Made by a program: the position numbers and the translations under genes. The notes beneath the pieces were generated by a model, which ran no database searches, had not been told where the DNA came from, and saw nothing but the letters and a program-made list of their open reading frames with translations. A stretch of DNA of 64,000 nt from Puccinellia tenuiflora (lineage: Eukaryota > Streptophyta > Magnoliopsida > Poales > Poaceae): assembly GCA_012064385.1 (NCBI GenBank), contig QRDG01000131.1, forward strand, positions 570,459 to 634,458. The letters are read 5' to 3'. This document shows, piece after piece, positions 11,506 to 21,998 of the stretch (its first letter is position 1; each line of letters starts with the position of its first letter).

Positions 11506-11880
11506 ACGACAGCAAAAAGTATCCCGTTACAGAAAACGCGAAATCTATTTTCTGACTACCCACGATTTTTGTGACGTGTGTGGGAAAACCACCAAAATAA
11601 CACGCACATTTCTGCATACTAGATGACCCGTTGCGCCGCTGGCGCAAAAGACGGAAGCAAGACTATATTTTAAACATAAGTTTTATATATGTTTTGCATG
11701 TATATTGTTGTCCAGGTAGGAGAATTATGCGACTCTCATAACACTACCATGGGTACCCATCGGAACTATGGAGGTTGCCCGTTAGGATTTGACGGCTCCT
11801 CTCGTTGTCTCCATTTTTCCATCGACGCCTCTTTTTATAACGAACGTTGTCATTTGTCCTTATCATGTGTCCGGTGTTGC

Positions 11881-11954
11881 CTTGTTCTGTTCCTGTTGTC
11901 GGTTTAATCCAATTTGTCTTGTTCTGTTCCTGTTGTCGGTTTAATCCAATTTGT
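11881..11954. repeat. 37-bp perfect tandem duplication
   Basis: CTTGTTCTGTTCCTGTTGTC plus the next 17 bases occurs twice head to tail (11881-11917 and 11918-11954), just left of the large gypsy element. Confidence 0.9.
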
Positions 11955-12107
11955 CCTCATCACCGACCCACTCCACTCCAATTTGACGAACCGGTATTGT
12001 GGTAAGCATATAGTTGGTATGTACATTAAGTTTTCAATTGGATAGCCCATTTAGCTCGATTGCAGATGAGCATACCTATTTCAATGGTTTTAGCATAAGT
12101 TGTATAT

Positions 12108-13017
12108 TGTCGCGGTGGTGTCACGGCAGATGCCATAGATGGCTTGATTTGTGGGGCCGATGGACGCTGGAGGCACCCGGGGAGGGTTTGCGCACACTAA
12201 CACGCACACGAAGAACACGACTCAAACACACACACGGTTTTACCCAGGTTCGGGGCTCTCGTGAGGAGATAACACCCCTACTCCTGCCTATACGATCGAT
12301 ATATATGGACTATCACTGATTTACAATCTTGCTCCTTGAGCTGGATGGAAGAACAGCACGGTCTAGGCCACCACCGAGTTTCGGAGGCGCTCGTTGGTTC
12401 TCTACTGGCTACAAAGTAAAGGCTCAAGTGTCTATGCGAGGCAAGTATCCGTGCATCCGTCCGTGCGTCCCCGTAAGAGGAGCTCCTGGTGCTCCTTATA
12501 TAGGGAAACCCAGTGTACAGAGTTAGGGCTGACGTTGGTGCTGGCGTAGCGCACACTGTGGCCACGCCCGGTCCTCTGACCGCTTCCGTCACCGCGCCGT
12601 GGCACGTCCCATCTGTCTCCTCCAACGCACTGCTCCCTGGTACCGCTTCGGTCAGCGGTATGGAGGTCAGTCACCCTGGTCAAGTGGCCTCGTCCCATCG
12701 TGCAAGTGGCTCTGCGGCCTGACCCGTGATTGTAGGGACTAGACCTGCGCCTTGACCCTGGTCCGAGTAGACTTCCTTATTCGGCGCAGGCATGCCGAAT
12801 CCCCTGTAACTCGGTTTCGCCTTCCCTGCACACAAGAAGAACAAAGCACAATCCGGCATATAACTTGCGTGATCCGACATAACCATATGTCGGTTTAGTC
12901 ATGACCCGGCCAGCTCCGAGTCAGCCGGTACAGTTATGTCGGTTTTAGTGATCCGGTCAATTCCGAGTCAACACTTATATCGGCATCTTGCCCCTATTCG
13001 GGGGTTGCCCCCCGACA
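12108..13017 (-). repeat. 3' LTR of the minus-strand TAT element (910 bp)
   Basis: Starts TGTCGCGGTGGTG and ends GCCCCCCGACA on the plus strand, matching the LTR at 25378-26272 at both ends and through most of its length. The middle third (about 12330-12470) is very different from its partner. On the minus strand a TATATAAGG box lies near 12503-12495, in the correct orientation for element transcription. Confidence 0.9.
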
Positions 13018-14083
13018 TTAGTCCCCGAAGCTGGCGCGGTCCTGCAGCCTCGGATGAAGGGCCACGGCAGGTTTACCCGAAAAACCAGCATCCTTAACTG
13101 ATCTCCGACATAACATATGCCGGCGAAAATCATATGTCGGAAAACACCATGTATCTCAACTTGATTTCTCATCTTATGCCGGGTCATTCCGACTTACAGG
13201 GAAAAACCCCTTAGCTCCTCCGAGTCATCGGCTTGCTACGTGGCAGAGCATCTCTGCCCAACGCCTCGCTCACCGTGCACGATGGACGTGCCACAGGCAT
13301 GCGTGCCACCTGTGCGACGTCGGTCGTCTCGGCCACTGTGCCCACGTAAGCACTCGAGTACATCCTTGACCGTGCGTGCGTCTCCTCGGGTCTCGCCCGA
13401 TCGCGTGTACCGCCCTTGGACTGTTGGCCTCCTGTGGCCTCCCGTGTGGCCGATCGTGCGGTGGTTACGCCGCAACGGGAATCGCGCCACCGATCGTGGG
13501 GTGGTAACCTCTCGCCCGTTACGAGATCGTGCGCAGTAACTTCCGCACGCACGATCTCCTCCGCCGTAAATAAATAGGAGGAGCAGGGCAACTCTTTTCT
13601 CCCTCCTCGCATTCACTCATCCTCTTCCTCGCTCCCTCGTTCTTCTCGCTCTCCAGTGCACGCAGAGCACAGAGCCGTCGCCGCCGCACGGAATCACGTT
13701 CGTCGACGAGCCGCCGCCGGACGACGCGCAGGACGCCGCGGCTGCATCTTTCGCCGCCGCCGCACCAGCACATCCTAGCGGTGAGTTCTTCTTTTTCTCT
13801 TTCTCCTTCTTCTTCCTCTGTTTCTTCGCCCTGTTCTTGTTCTTGTTCTTCACCGCGGCGACGCATCGCGCGCCGCCGGTGACCTCGCAGCCGCGGTTGC
13901 GGTGTGCCGCCGGCGGGTTAGCCGCCTTATCTTTTCTTTTTCTCTCCTTTGCTTCTCCTCTGGATCTAGCGCTTGTTCGCCTCTTCGCATATTTTCCTCT
14001 TTTCTTTCCGTTTGCATTATGGCACATCTCGCTCACCGCCGGTGAACCCTTTTGGTTGCAGATCTCGGTCATCTCCCACCAAG
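13018..14083 (+). promoter_or_regulatory. Promoter and 5' leader of the antisense gene
   Basis: Between the 3' LTR and the antisense ATG at 14084. TAAATAAATAG at 13567-13577 is TATA-like on the plus strand, followed by a pyrimidine-rich leader from about 13600. GTGAGT at 13781 and TTTGGTTGCAG ending at 14061 form a plausible 5'-UTR intron (13781-14061). 13018-13200 repeats short CATATGTCGG motifs also found in the LTRs. Confidence 0.5.
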
Positions 14084-16018
14084 ATGTCGGACGACGCCGC
14101 CCTCGAGGTGATTGATTCGGTTGAGGAGACCACCGTGGAGGGATCTACTCGGGCCTCCTGGGAAGGCTCTGATGTCGGGAGAGCCGAGATAGATTGGCTG
14201 GTCCGGACGCGCCGGATCCCTCCCGGAGTCGAGTGCCGAATGCCCGGCACCGAGACGACGCCGAGTCTCAAGGATGGCGAACGAGTCGTCTTCGTCGCGC
14301 ACTTCGAGCGAGGATTCGGACTTCCCGCCAGTGTGTTCTTCCGAAACTTCCTCGACAGTTTCGGTCTCCAGCCTCACCACTTACCGGCCAACGCCATCAC
14401 CACCTTATCCTCCTTCGCTTCCTTCACCGAGGGTTATCTCGGTCTCAAGGCCAGCGTCCGCGCATGGTCCAAGTATTTCGGATTCCGGAAGCAGGTCATT
14501 CCGAATCCTGCTGACCCGGCCGCCCCCAAGGTGATGACCCAGTGTGGGGCCGCCACGGTCACGCCTCGGCGCGGCTCTATCTTCCCCCGAATCAACGGCC
14601 TGGAGTCATGCCGGAAGTGGCAGCGCTCCTTCTTCTACGTGAAGAACTCGACCGACGTCGACAAGATCAACCTGCCGGACTTCGTCATCGGCCCCCCCAC
14701 AGCGCAACTCAACTGGGGGTACAATCCAACCGACCAAGAGACCGAGGTCAACCAAATCCACGAAGTCGTGGAACAGCTCCGAGCAGAAGGGTTAACTGCT
14801 GACGATCTGTTGGCGACATTCATAAGCCGCCGGGTCTCACCCCTTCAGCGCCGAGTCCACAAGATCTGCCACATGAGTGGCCCTCTTGACCCGACCCGGA
14901 CAAGCACGGTCGAGCTGACCAAGGCCCAGATCCGGCAGCGGGTCAAGGCCATAGCCCGGACAAGGATGACGGAGGAGTGGGAGTGGGGAAAAGAACCTCA
15001 CAGCCGGAACAACCTTCCGCCCCAGGTAAACGACTTGCATCGACGCCACTTTCCTACCGACATAAACTCTTAAGTCGGTTTCCTTTTTATACTCGGCCTT
15101 AATCTTTCTGTGCTTCCATTGTTCAGAGATTCGAGCGGCAACAGAGGGAGGATGGACGGGATCCGGCTGCCAAATGGGGTCCAGACCGAGTCGAAGCTGA
15201 CTCGGTGGACCCGGATAACGACGACAACATGCCGATCCCTGATGTCGGCACAGTTCCGGTCGGCACAGCTCCTGTCCCCGGTAAGGCTCACGTCCGAGAT
15301 CGGTCAGATGATGATGACGACTGTCAAATTCTAGAGGTACATGATCCTCTCCCGATTGCATTCTCTTACCCGGTGCCCTCGCCCCCAGCTGACGCGGACG
15401 ACCAGGTGCTCGAGGTGGAACCCCTCGCCGTGGGACCCAAGGGCGCAGTTCGGAAACGCCCAGCAGCAGCGACCGCCGGTGCCGGGACATCCGGCGCTCC
15501 CGCGAAGAAGCAGCGGCGGGTAAAGATTGCGGCGAACAAGACTGCGGCGAAGCGCCGCGAGCGCCCAGTCACTAAGGGGTAAGACTCCTTTTTGCCGGCA
15601 TAACCTTCACATGCTTGCCCACAGTCTCCTCCTTCTGACGATCCACTCTACTTCATTGCCTTGCAGCTCCGCTCCTCTGGAGATTCCAACCGAGCCCACT
15701 GACTCGGATCCCGTCAGGACTCCGACTCCACCTCGGCCGGACGACACGAGGCTGCCGAGTCCGCCACGGACCAGCCCGGTAGCGCCTCCAACTGTTCCGG
15801 GATCCGGGACCAGAGATGCCGAGTCGGTAACGACCGACACATCCACGAATCTCGGGGCCAGCACGTCGGGCTCCGAGACAGAGAAGACTGCGGCGGAAGA
15901 TTCGGCCCAACCGAGTCAGCCGCAGCAAGAACCGCCACAACCGCAACAGCCACAGCCGCAGCAACAGCAACAGCAGCAGCAACAGCAACAGCAGCAGCAA
16001 CAGCAACAGCAACAGCCA

Positions 16019-16049
<31 letters not shown>

Positions 16050-18010
16050 CGACACAACAGCAACAACAACAGCCCGCTCCGACACAACCACCACGGCCAT
16101 CGCCGTCTAAGTCGAAATCCGCATCGACATCCTTGGCCAAGCCGACACCGCCACCGACACAACGACGGCCAAGCCAACGCCGGCACCGGCACAACCGCAG
16201 CCACGGCCACCAACATCCAAGGCTCCAGTTCCAGCAACCGGGGAAACAACCGGAAAGGCACTGGTGACGACGGTGTCGGCTAACCGGAGCGACAGCTGGT
16301 GGTGCCGGCGAGCCGCGGGACACCCCCAGTTTTATTAACCAGCACTTATACCACTGACTGGGTGCACGCCCCGGTGCGAACCGACAGCGGCAAAAGCCTT
16401 GGCTCCCTCGAGCACTATAACACGGAGTGGAACGCCGCCGACATGGGCGAAGTGAGCTCGAGGCCACCCGCGAGCCAAATCCTCTCAGAACATTCGGCGA
16501 GTCCGAGTCTGGTTGGCCAAAAGATGGCCGCAGTAAAGTCTGCCCTTTTCGCCGCCGACCAAGCAGCCGCGGTAAGCTACGCCGAGTAAATATAACTTGG
16601 TTTGTTCTTCTTTAATTCATATGTTATCCATCCCCAGTCCCCGAGATTCGGGTCGAGTGACTGAAACTCGGCTGAGTAAAGATAACTCGGGCTGAATCTT
16701 TATCAATAACATTAATATTTCTTCCTTTCAGATCTGCATGACCAAGCGCACGCAGGTGCACCGCAAACTTCTGCTGGCCCACAAAAGCCTCTCCGATAAG
16801 CACAAGTTGCTGCGAGTCAAGCTGGACCAAATAGCTGACTCGGCGCTCAAGGTTGAAAGCCTGGAGAAACGGATCTCGGAAACCGAGTGTAAGCCACACT
16901 TTGCCCTTTCAACTTGCACTTGCATCAATCTGCTCCTTCTAACACTTGCTACCTCGGCACAGCCGCACATAAGGAGCGCGAGCTTGCTCACCAGGCCGAG
17001 CTGGAGAAAAATCAGGAGGAGATATCCCGGCTGAAGGCCGAGCTGGAGCTAACTCGGAGCCGCGCCGCCGAGTCGGAGAAGAGCGCTACCGAGGAAAAGC
17101 GGCTCCGAGTCGAGGAAACTCGGAAACTCCAGGAGTCGCTTGCCGAATCCAAGTCTGAGGCTACCTCGGCCAGGAGCGAGCTTCAAACTCTGCAGGCCAA
17201 GATCAAACAGTGGCTGGTGGACATCTCCAAGATAAACTCCGAGATGGACAGTAAGCTCTCTTCCCTTCTGCCTTTATTCCTTCTTTCATCTTTCTTCATT
17301 TGTAACTTATTTCGGCGCCAGCCATTCCCTACTCAGAACGCTTCCCGCATACCAAGGCCACCGCGGACAAGAGCGCGAACGAGCACCGGTTTGAGAAGAT
17401 CCTCGGTGGCCCCATCTCGGCCGAGTGGGATATGGACACCCATCTGGTGGCGCTGAAGGCTCGCTTGGGGCCAATGAGATTAATCGGGATGAATCTCCTC
17501 ACAGCTGCCATCCGAGCTTACAACGTCCTCTGGCCCGGGAGTGAAGCCCCTCTGGTCGTTGACGAGCTGGCCACGTGCCTGCTGGCCTCCGAGGCAAGGC
17601 TTGATGATTGGCGATCATCGGCCGCCCGAGTCGGCGCAGACGAGGCGATGATGTACGTGCTATCTTGGTACGAGAAGCTCGATCTCGACAAGCTCCAGAC
17701 TCTGCGCGACGGGTCGAAGTGGCTCACTGATCCGGATCACATCCGGCGTCGCCAGGAATTTGCTCACGCCCTTGTCCAGTATGCCCCGGTGCACTCCTTT
17801 GTTGCTGGCGACCGAGTTCCCCAATCCGAGGAGATCCCGGTTGAAGGAGACGAAGGAGAAGGCGAAGATGAGGCCGTCGACGAAGAAATCGAGGTAGACG
17901 CTCCGCCCGAGTCAGCCACCGGCACTGCTACCGGGTCCAACGCCGAGGAAACCGCCACCGAGACTCCAGCCTCTCCTTCTGCCCGAAAGGCCTCGGACGC
18001 TGCTGCTTAA
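14084..18010 (+). CDS. Antisense accessory gene of the TAT element (putative gypsy-type domain + coiled coil)
   Basis: Starts at ATG 14084 (CACCAAGATGTCG). Predicted exons: 14084-15025, 15127-15578, 15667-16571, 16732-16888, 16963-17250, 17322-18010, each intron GT..AG with compatible phase. The N-terminal part (about residues 20-310) resembles the Pfam domain named putative gypsy type transposon (Transposase_28), despite the name not a DDE transposase. Then come acidic and proline-rich linkers, a basic KKQRRVK patch, a polyglutamine tract encoded at 15943-16074, and a long Glu/Lys/Ala heptad region in exons 4-5, likely coiled coil. The C-terminus is acidic. Exon 3 needs at least one frame change after the polyQ tract (about 16090-16300), so this copy may be broken there. 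Function is unknown. Confidence 0.7.
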
Positions 18011-18149
18011 ACTTTTAAGAAAAATTCGTTAAATCCCCGGAATGCCGGGTGCAGATGTAATATATACCTTGCACTTTTTATGGTTGCTACTTGACCTTTT
18101 TTACTTTGAAAGTTTTAACAAGTTTAGCCGTACGCCGGATCACATTGAA

Positions 18150-18735
18150 CCGAGTCCCCGAGTTCAATTTCTTGTTTACTATATTTCTGCCGTCTCTGCT
18201 CTTGCCTACCATTCTTGGTGTCAGGCAGTCGAGTCACAAAACGACCGTTTATACAGCATACAGTACTTAGGAACTTGAGAAAATAGCCAGGCCATCCTAC
18301 ATAAAGAGTATTAAAAGGAAACCGAATCGCTCCTGGACCGAGTCCCCGAGAGTCGGTTTTCTTGTTTACTGCACCGAGTAACCTTTGCTCTTGCCTACCT
18401 TTTTCGGTGTCAGGCCAGTCGAGTCACAAGATCACCAGTACGGCATACAATACTTACCAATATCGGCGACACAGTTTTTAGAGCCATTCAACACGAACAC
18501 ATTATCTAAAAAAGGGAAACCGAATCGCTCCTGGACCGAGTCCCGAGTCGGTTTTCTTGTGTACTTACTGCGCCTGGTGACCTTTGCTCTTGCCTACCTT
18601 TCTCGGTGTCAGGCATAGTCGAGTCACAAGATCACAAGAACACAGCACACAATACTTACAACATGGTGATACGGTTTTTAGAGCCATCCGACATAAGGAA
18701 ATAAATACAAGGATAAAACACAGATTTGTTCAACA
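18150..18735. repeat. Three diverged tandem units (about 198 bp) between convergent genes
   Basis: GGACCGAGTCCCGAG-like sequence, then TTTGCTCTTGCCTACC, CGGTGTCAGGC and GTCGAGTCACAAGATCAC recur at roughly 18150, 18336 and 18534. The last two are most alike (both start GAAACCGAATCGCTCCTGGA). The block lies between the ends of the antisense gene and pol. Confidence 0.75.
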
Positions 18736-18807
18736 AGGCAGTCCCCGAGTCTCTTCTCGGGGTGCCGACATTTCATTTCTTAGTTTCGAGATACATACAG
18801 TAGGTCC

Positions 18808-21800
18808 TTAAGAGTAGAAGGGGCGGAGAAGAGCTACATTCCAAGGGCGTTTGGTCTCCTCCGATCGGTCCATCCTGTTCTTCACCTGTTTCTGAGCATC
18901 TATAAGATAGTAGGCATCANNNNNNNNNNNNNNNNNNNNNNNNNNNNNNNNNNNNNNNNNNNNNNNNNNNNNNNNNNNNNNNNNNNNNNNNNNNNNNNNN
19001 NNNNNNNNNNNNNNNNNNNNNNNNNNNNNNNNNNNNNNNNNNNNNNNNNNNNNNNNNNNNNNNNNNNNNNNNNNNNNNNNNNNNNNNNNNNNNNNNNNNN
19101 NNNNNNNNNNNNNNNNNNNCGTTGCGGATGGCGACCGACGCCAGGTCGAGTCGGATTCTCTTTTCTTGGCAAAACCGAGCGAAGTCTCCCTCGGCGAAAT
19201 TTGTGCCGTTATCAGTGATGATGCTATGTGGGTGCCCATATCTCAGGATGATATCCTTTAAGAACGACACAGCTGTACGGCCATCACACTTTCTTATTGG
19301 TTTGACCTCGATCCACTTGGTGAACTTGTCCACCATCACCAGGATGTGAGTCATGTTACCTCGGGCTGGCTTGAACGGTCCCACCATGTCCAAGCACCAC
19401 ACTGCAAATGGCCAAGTGATGGGAATAGTTTTGAGTGCCGAGGCCGGCATGTGAATCTTGTTTGCGAATCTCTGACATCCTTCACACTTCCGGACTATGT
19501 CCTCTGCCTGCTGCAGAGCACTTGGCCAGTAAAACCCATATCGAATGCCTTGGCCACAATGGCTCGGGAAGAAGCGTGATGACCGCATTCTCCCTGATGG
19601 ATATCTCGGAGGATCTTTTCTCCTTCTTCTGGTTCGACACACCGCTGGAGAACGGTGGTCACGCTTCTCTTGTATAACTCTCGGTTGATGATGGTGAAAG
19701 ACTTGGACCGTCTCTGTATCTGCCTGGCCGAGATCTCATCACTCGGTAGGGTGCCATCCAACATAAATGTCATGATGGGTTGGGCCCATGTCGGTACCGG
19801 ACGAGTTCCGAGTTCAGGCTCATCGACCTCCATGACTTCAACCGACATAACGACACCCGACATAGGCTGACGAGTCCCCGAGTCTTCCCAAAGGATTCCC
19901 GAGTTCTGCCAAGCAGCTTTCCAATTTTCCAACTCTGCTCTTGAGTCCGTCATAACACACGAGACATCCATGGGAGTCCCCGGGTCCTGCAGAGCAGTCC
20001 CCGAGTCCTGCGGCGCAGTCCCCGGGTTCAGCGGCTTGCTCCCGACGTCAACGTCCATTGGGACGACATCGGATTCTGGATTACCCGGGATGAATATTGA
20101 GTCTGACTCGGGTGAAGGCTTAATTGATGGCTTGTGAAGATGCTCCAGAGACACTCCGGGTGGAATGGCCTGTCGGTATGATCCAATCTTGGACAGCATG
20201 TCTGCACTTTCATTCTCGGTCCGCCGGATGTGATTGAACTCGCAGCCATCGAAGAACCCCGAGATCTTTTGGACATGGAACCGGTATGCCGCCATGTTGG
20301 CGTCCAGGGCGTCCCAGTTGCCCGAGGTTTGCTGAATCACCAAATCCGAGTCACCATAACAGATTATTCGGCGAATCCCGATTTCCTTGGCCACCTTGAG
20401 TCCGTGGATCAATGCCTCATACTCGGCTACATTGTTGGATGCCGCGAAATGAACTTGCAGCACATACTTCAACTGGTCTCGCTTTGGTGAGGTGAGAACC
20501 ACGCCGGCACCCAGGCCTTCTTTTACCTTGGACCCGTCAAAATGCATCCTCCAGTAATTGGGATCCGGCAGAGATGGTTCATATTCCATCTCGGCCCAGT
20601 CCACAAGAAACTCGGCCACTGCTTGAGACTTGATGGTATCTCTTCTCGCGTATTGCGGCGCATATGCCGCCAACTCGATAGCCCACTTGGCTACTCGGCC
20701 ACTTGCGTCTCGGTTGCCGATGATTTCCGAGATAGGAGCTGCACTCACCACGGTTATCGGGTGCTCCTGGAAGTAATGCTTCAATTTCTTGGCCGCCAGG
20801 TACACACCATAGGTCATCTTCTGGTAGTGTGGATAATTTTGTTTTGAGGTGGAGAGCACCTCACTCAGGTAATACACCGGCCTCTGCACGGTGGTTCCCC
20901 CTTCTTCTCTTTCTACTACCACAACGACACTGACCACACGATTGGTGGCTGCGATGTAAAGCAACATGGGCTCTCTTGGTAACGGCGAAGCCAGTATCGG
21001 CGCAGTGGCCAACACCTTTTTCAATTCATGGAATGCCGAGTCCGCTTGCGGAGTCCAGCTAAATCTATCAGATTTTTTCATTAGCTGGTACAAAGGTAGA
21101 GCCCTTTCTCCCAACCGACCTAGAAACCGACTCAGGGAGGCCAGGCAACCCGTGAATTTTTGGACATCTCGGAGGCATCTCGGTAGCCTCATATTTTCTA
21201 TTGCCCGGATCTTAGTCGGATTTGCCTCGATACCTCGGCTTGACACGAGGAAACCGAGTAATTTGCCGCCGGCACACCGAATGTACATTTATCCGGATTA
21301 AGTTTTAGTCGGAATTTTCGCAGGTTTGCGAATGTTTCTCTGAGATCATCTAACAGAGTATGCTTTTCTTTTGTTTTTATGACTATGTCGTCGACATATA
21401 CTTGCACGTTTTTTCCTATCTGATCATGCAAACATTTCTGCATACAGCGCTGATACGTAGCGCCGGCATTTCTCAAACCAAAACACATGACACGATAGCA
21501 ATAAGCCCCGTACGGGGTGATAAAAGCAGTTTTTATTTGATCATCCGGGTTTAACGGGATCTGGTGAAAACCAGAGTAGGCATCCACAAAAGACAACAAC
21601 TGACATCCGGCCGTGGAGTCGATCACCTGATCGATCCGAGGCAACGGGAACGGGTCTTTCGGACAAGCCTTGTTCAGGTGGGTGTAGTCGATACACATGC
21701 GCCAGACAGTAGGTGCATCCAGTTCTTCCTTCTTTTTCTCTACCAGGACCGGGTTAGCTAACCAGTCCGGGTATTTCACTTCCACGACGGCATTCGACGC

Positions 21801-21998
21801 GAGTAACTTGGCTAACTCGTCACCCACCGCCTTCCTTCTTTCTTCGGCGAGACGCCGAGTCGGTTGCTTCACAGGCCTAGCATCTGGCCTGACATGCAGA
21901 GAGTGCTCAGCCAACTCCCTCGGAACACCCAGCAAGTCCTGACTGGACCATGCAAAGATATCCCGATTCTCACGGAGGAAGTTGATGAGCTCGCTTTC
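18808..21998 (-). pseudogene. pol of the minus-strand TAT element: RT, RNase H, integrase (damaged)
   Basis: RT starts after the gag-pro frame and shows RMCIDYTHLNKACPKDPFPLP and the catalytic YVDDIVIK (near 21400). RNase H follows with FDGSKVKEGLGAG and a YGDSDLVIQQ site. Integrase has the zinc-binding H-H/C-C region (HHASSRAIV, CEGCQRF) and a TDNGTNF catalytic stretch near 19200, then runs into the N gap. After the gap the C-terminal RPWNVALLRPFYS ends at 18808. Frameshifts lie near 21270 (RT) and near 19535 (start of integrase). Apart from these the reading frames are clean, so the damage is modest. Confidence 0.9.
18920..19119. other. Assembly gap of 200 N in the integrase
   Basis: Exactly 200 undetermined bases. 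They separate the integrase core from its C-terminal end. Comparison with the second TAT element suggests about 160 residues (near 0.5 kb) are missing here, more than the 200 N allow. Confidence 0.98.

Noticed and set aside
13973..14083. Upstream extension of the antisense ORF to 13973
   Set aside because: The stretch lies in a likely 5'-UTR intron (13781-14061); the ATG at 14084 has better context and follows the acceptor.
14084..15025. A DNA transposon transposase because of the Transposase_28 name
   Set aside because: The domain is found in gypsy accessory ORFs; no DDE/D catalytic pattern, no terminal inverted repeats around the gene.
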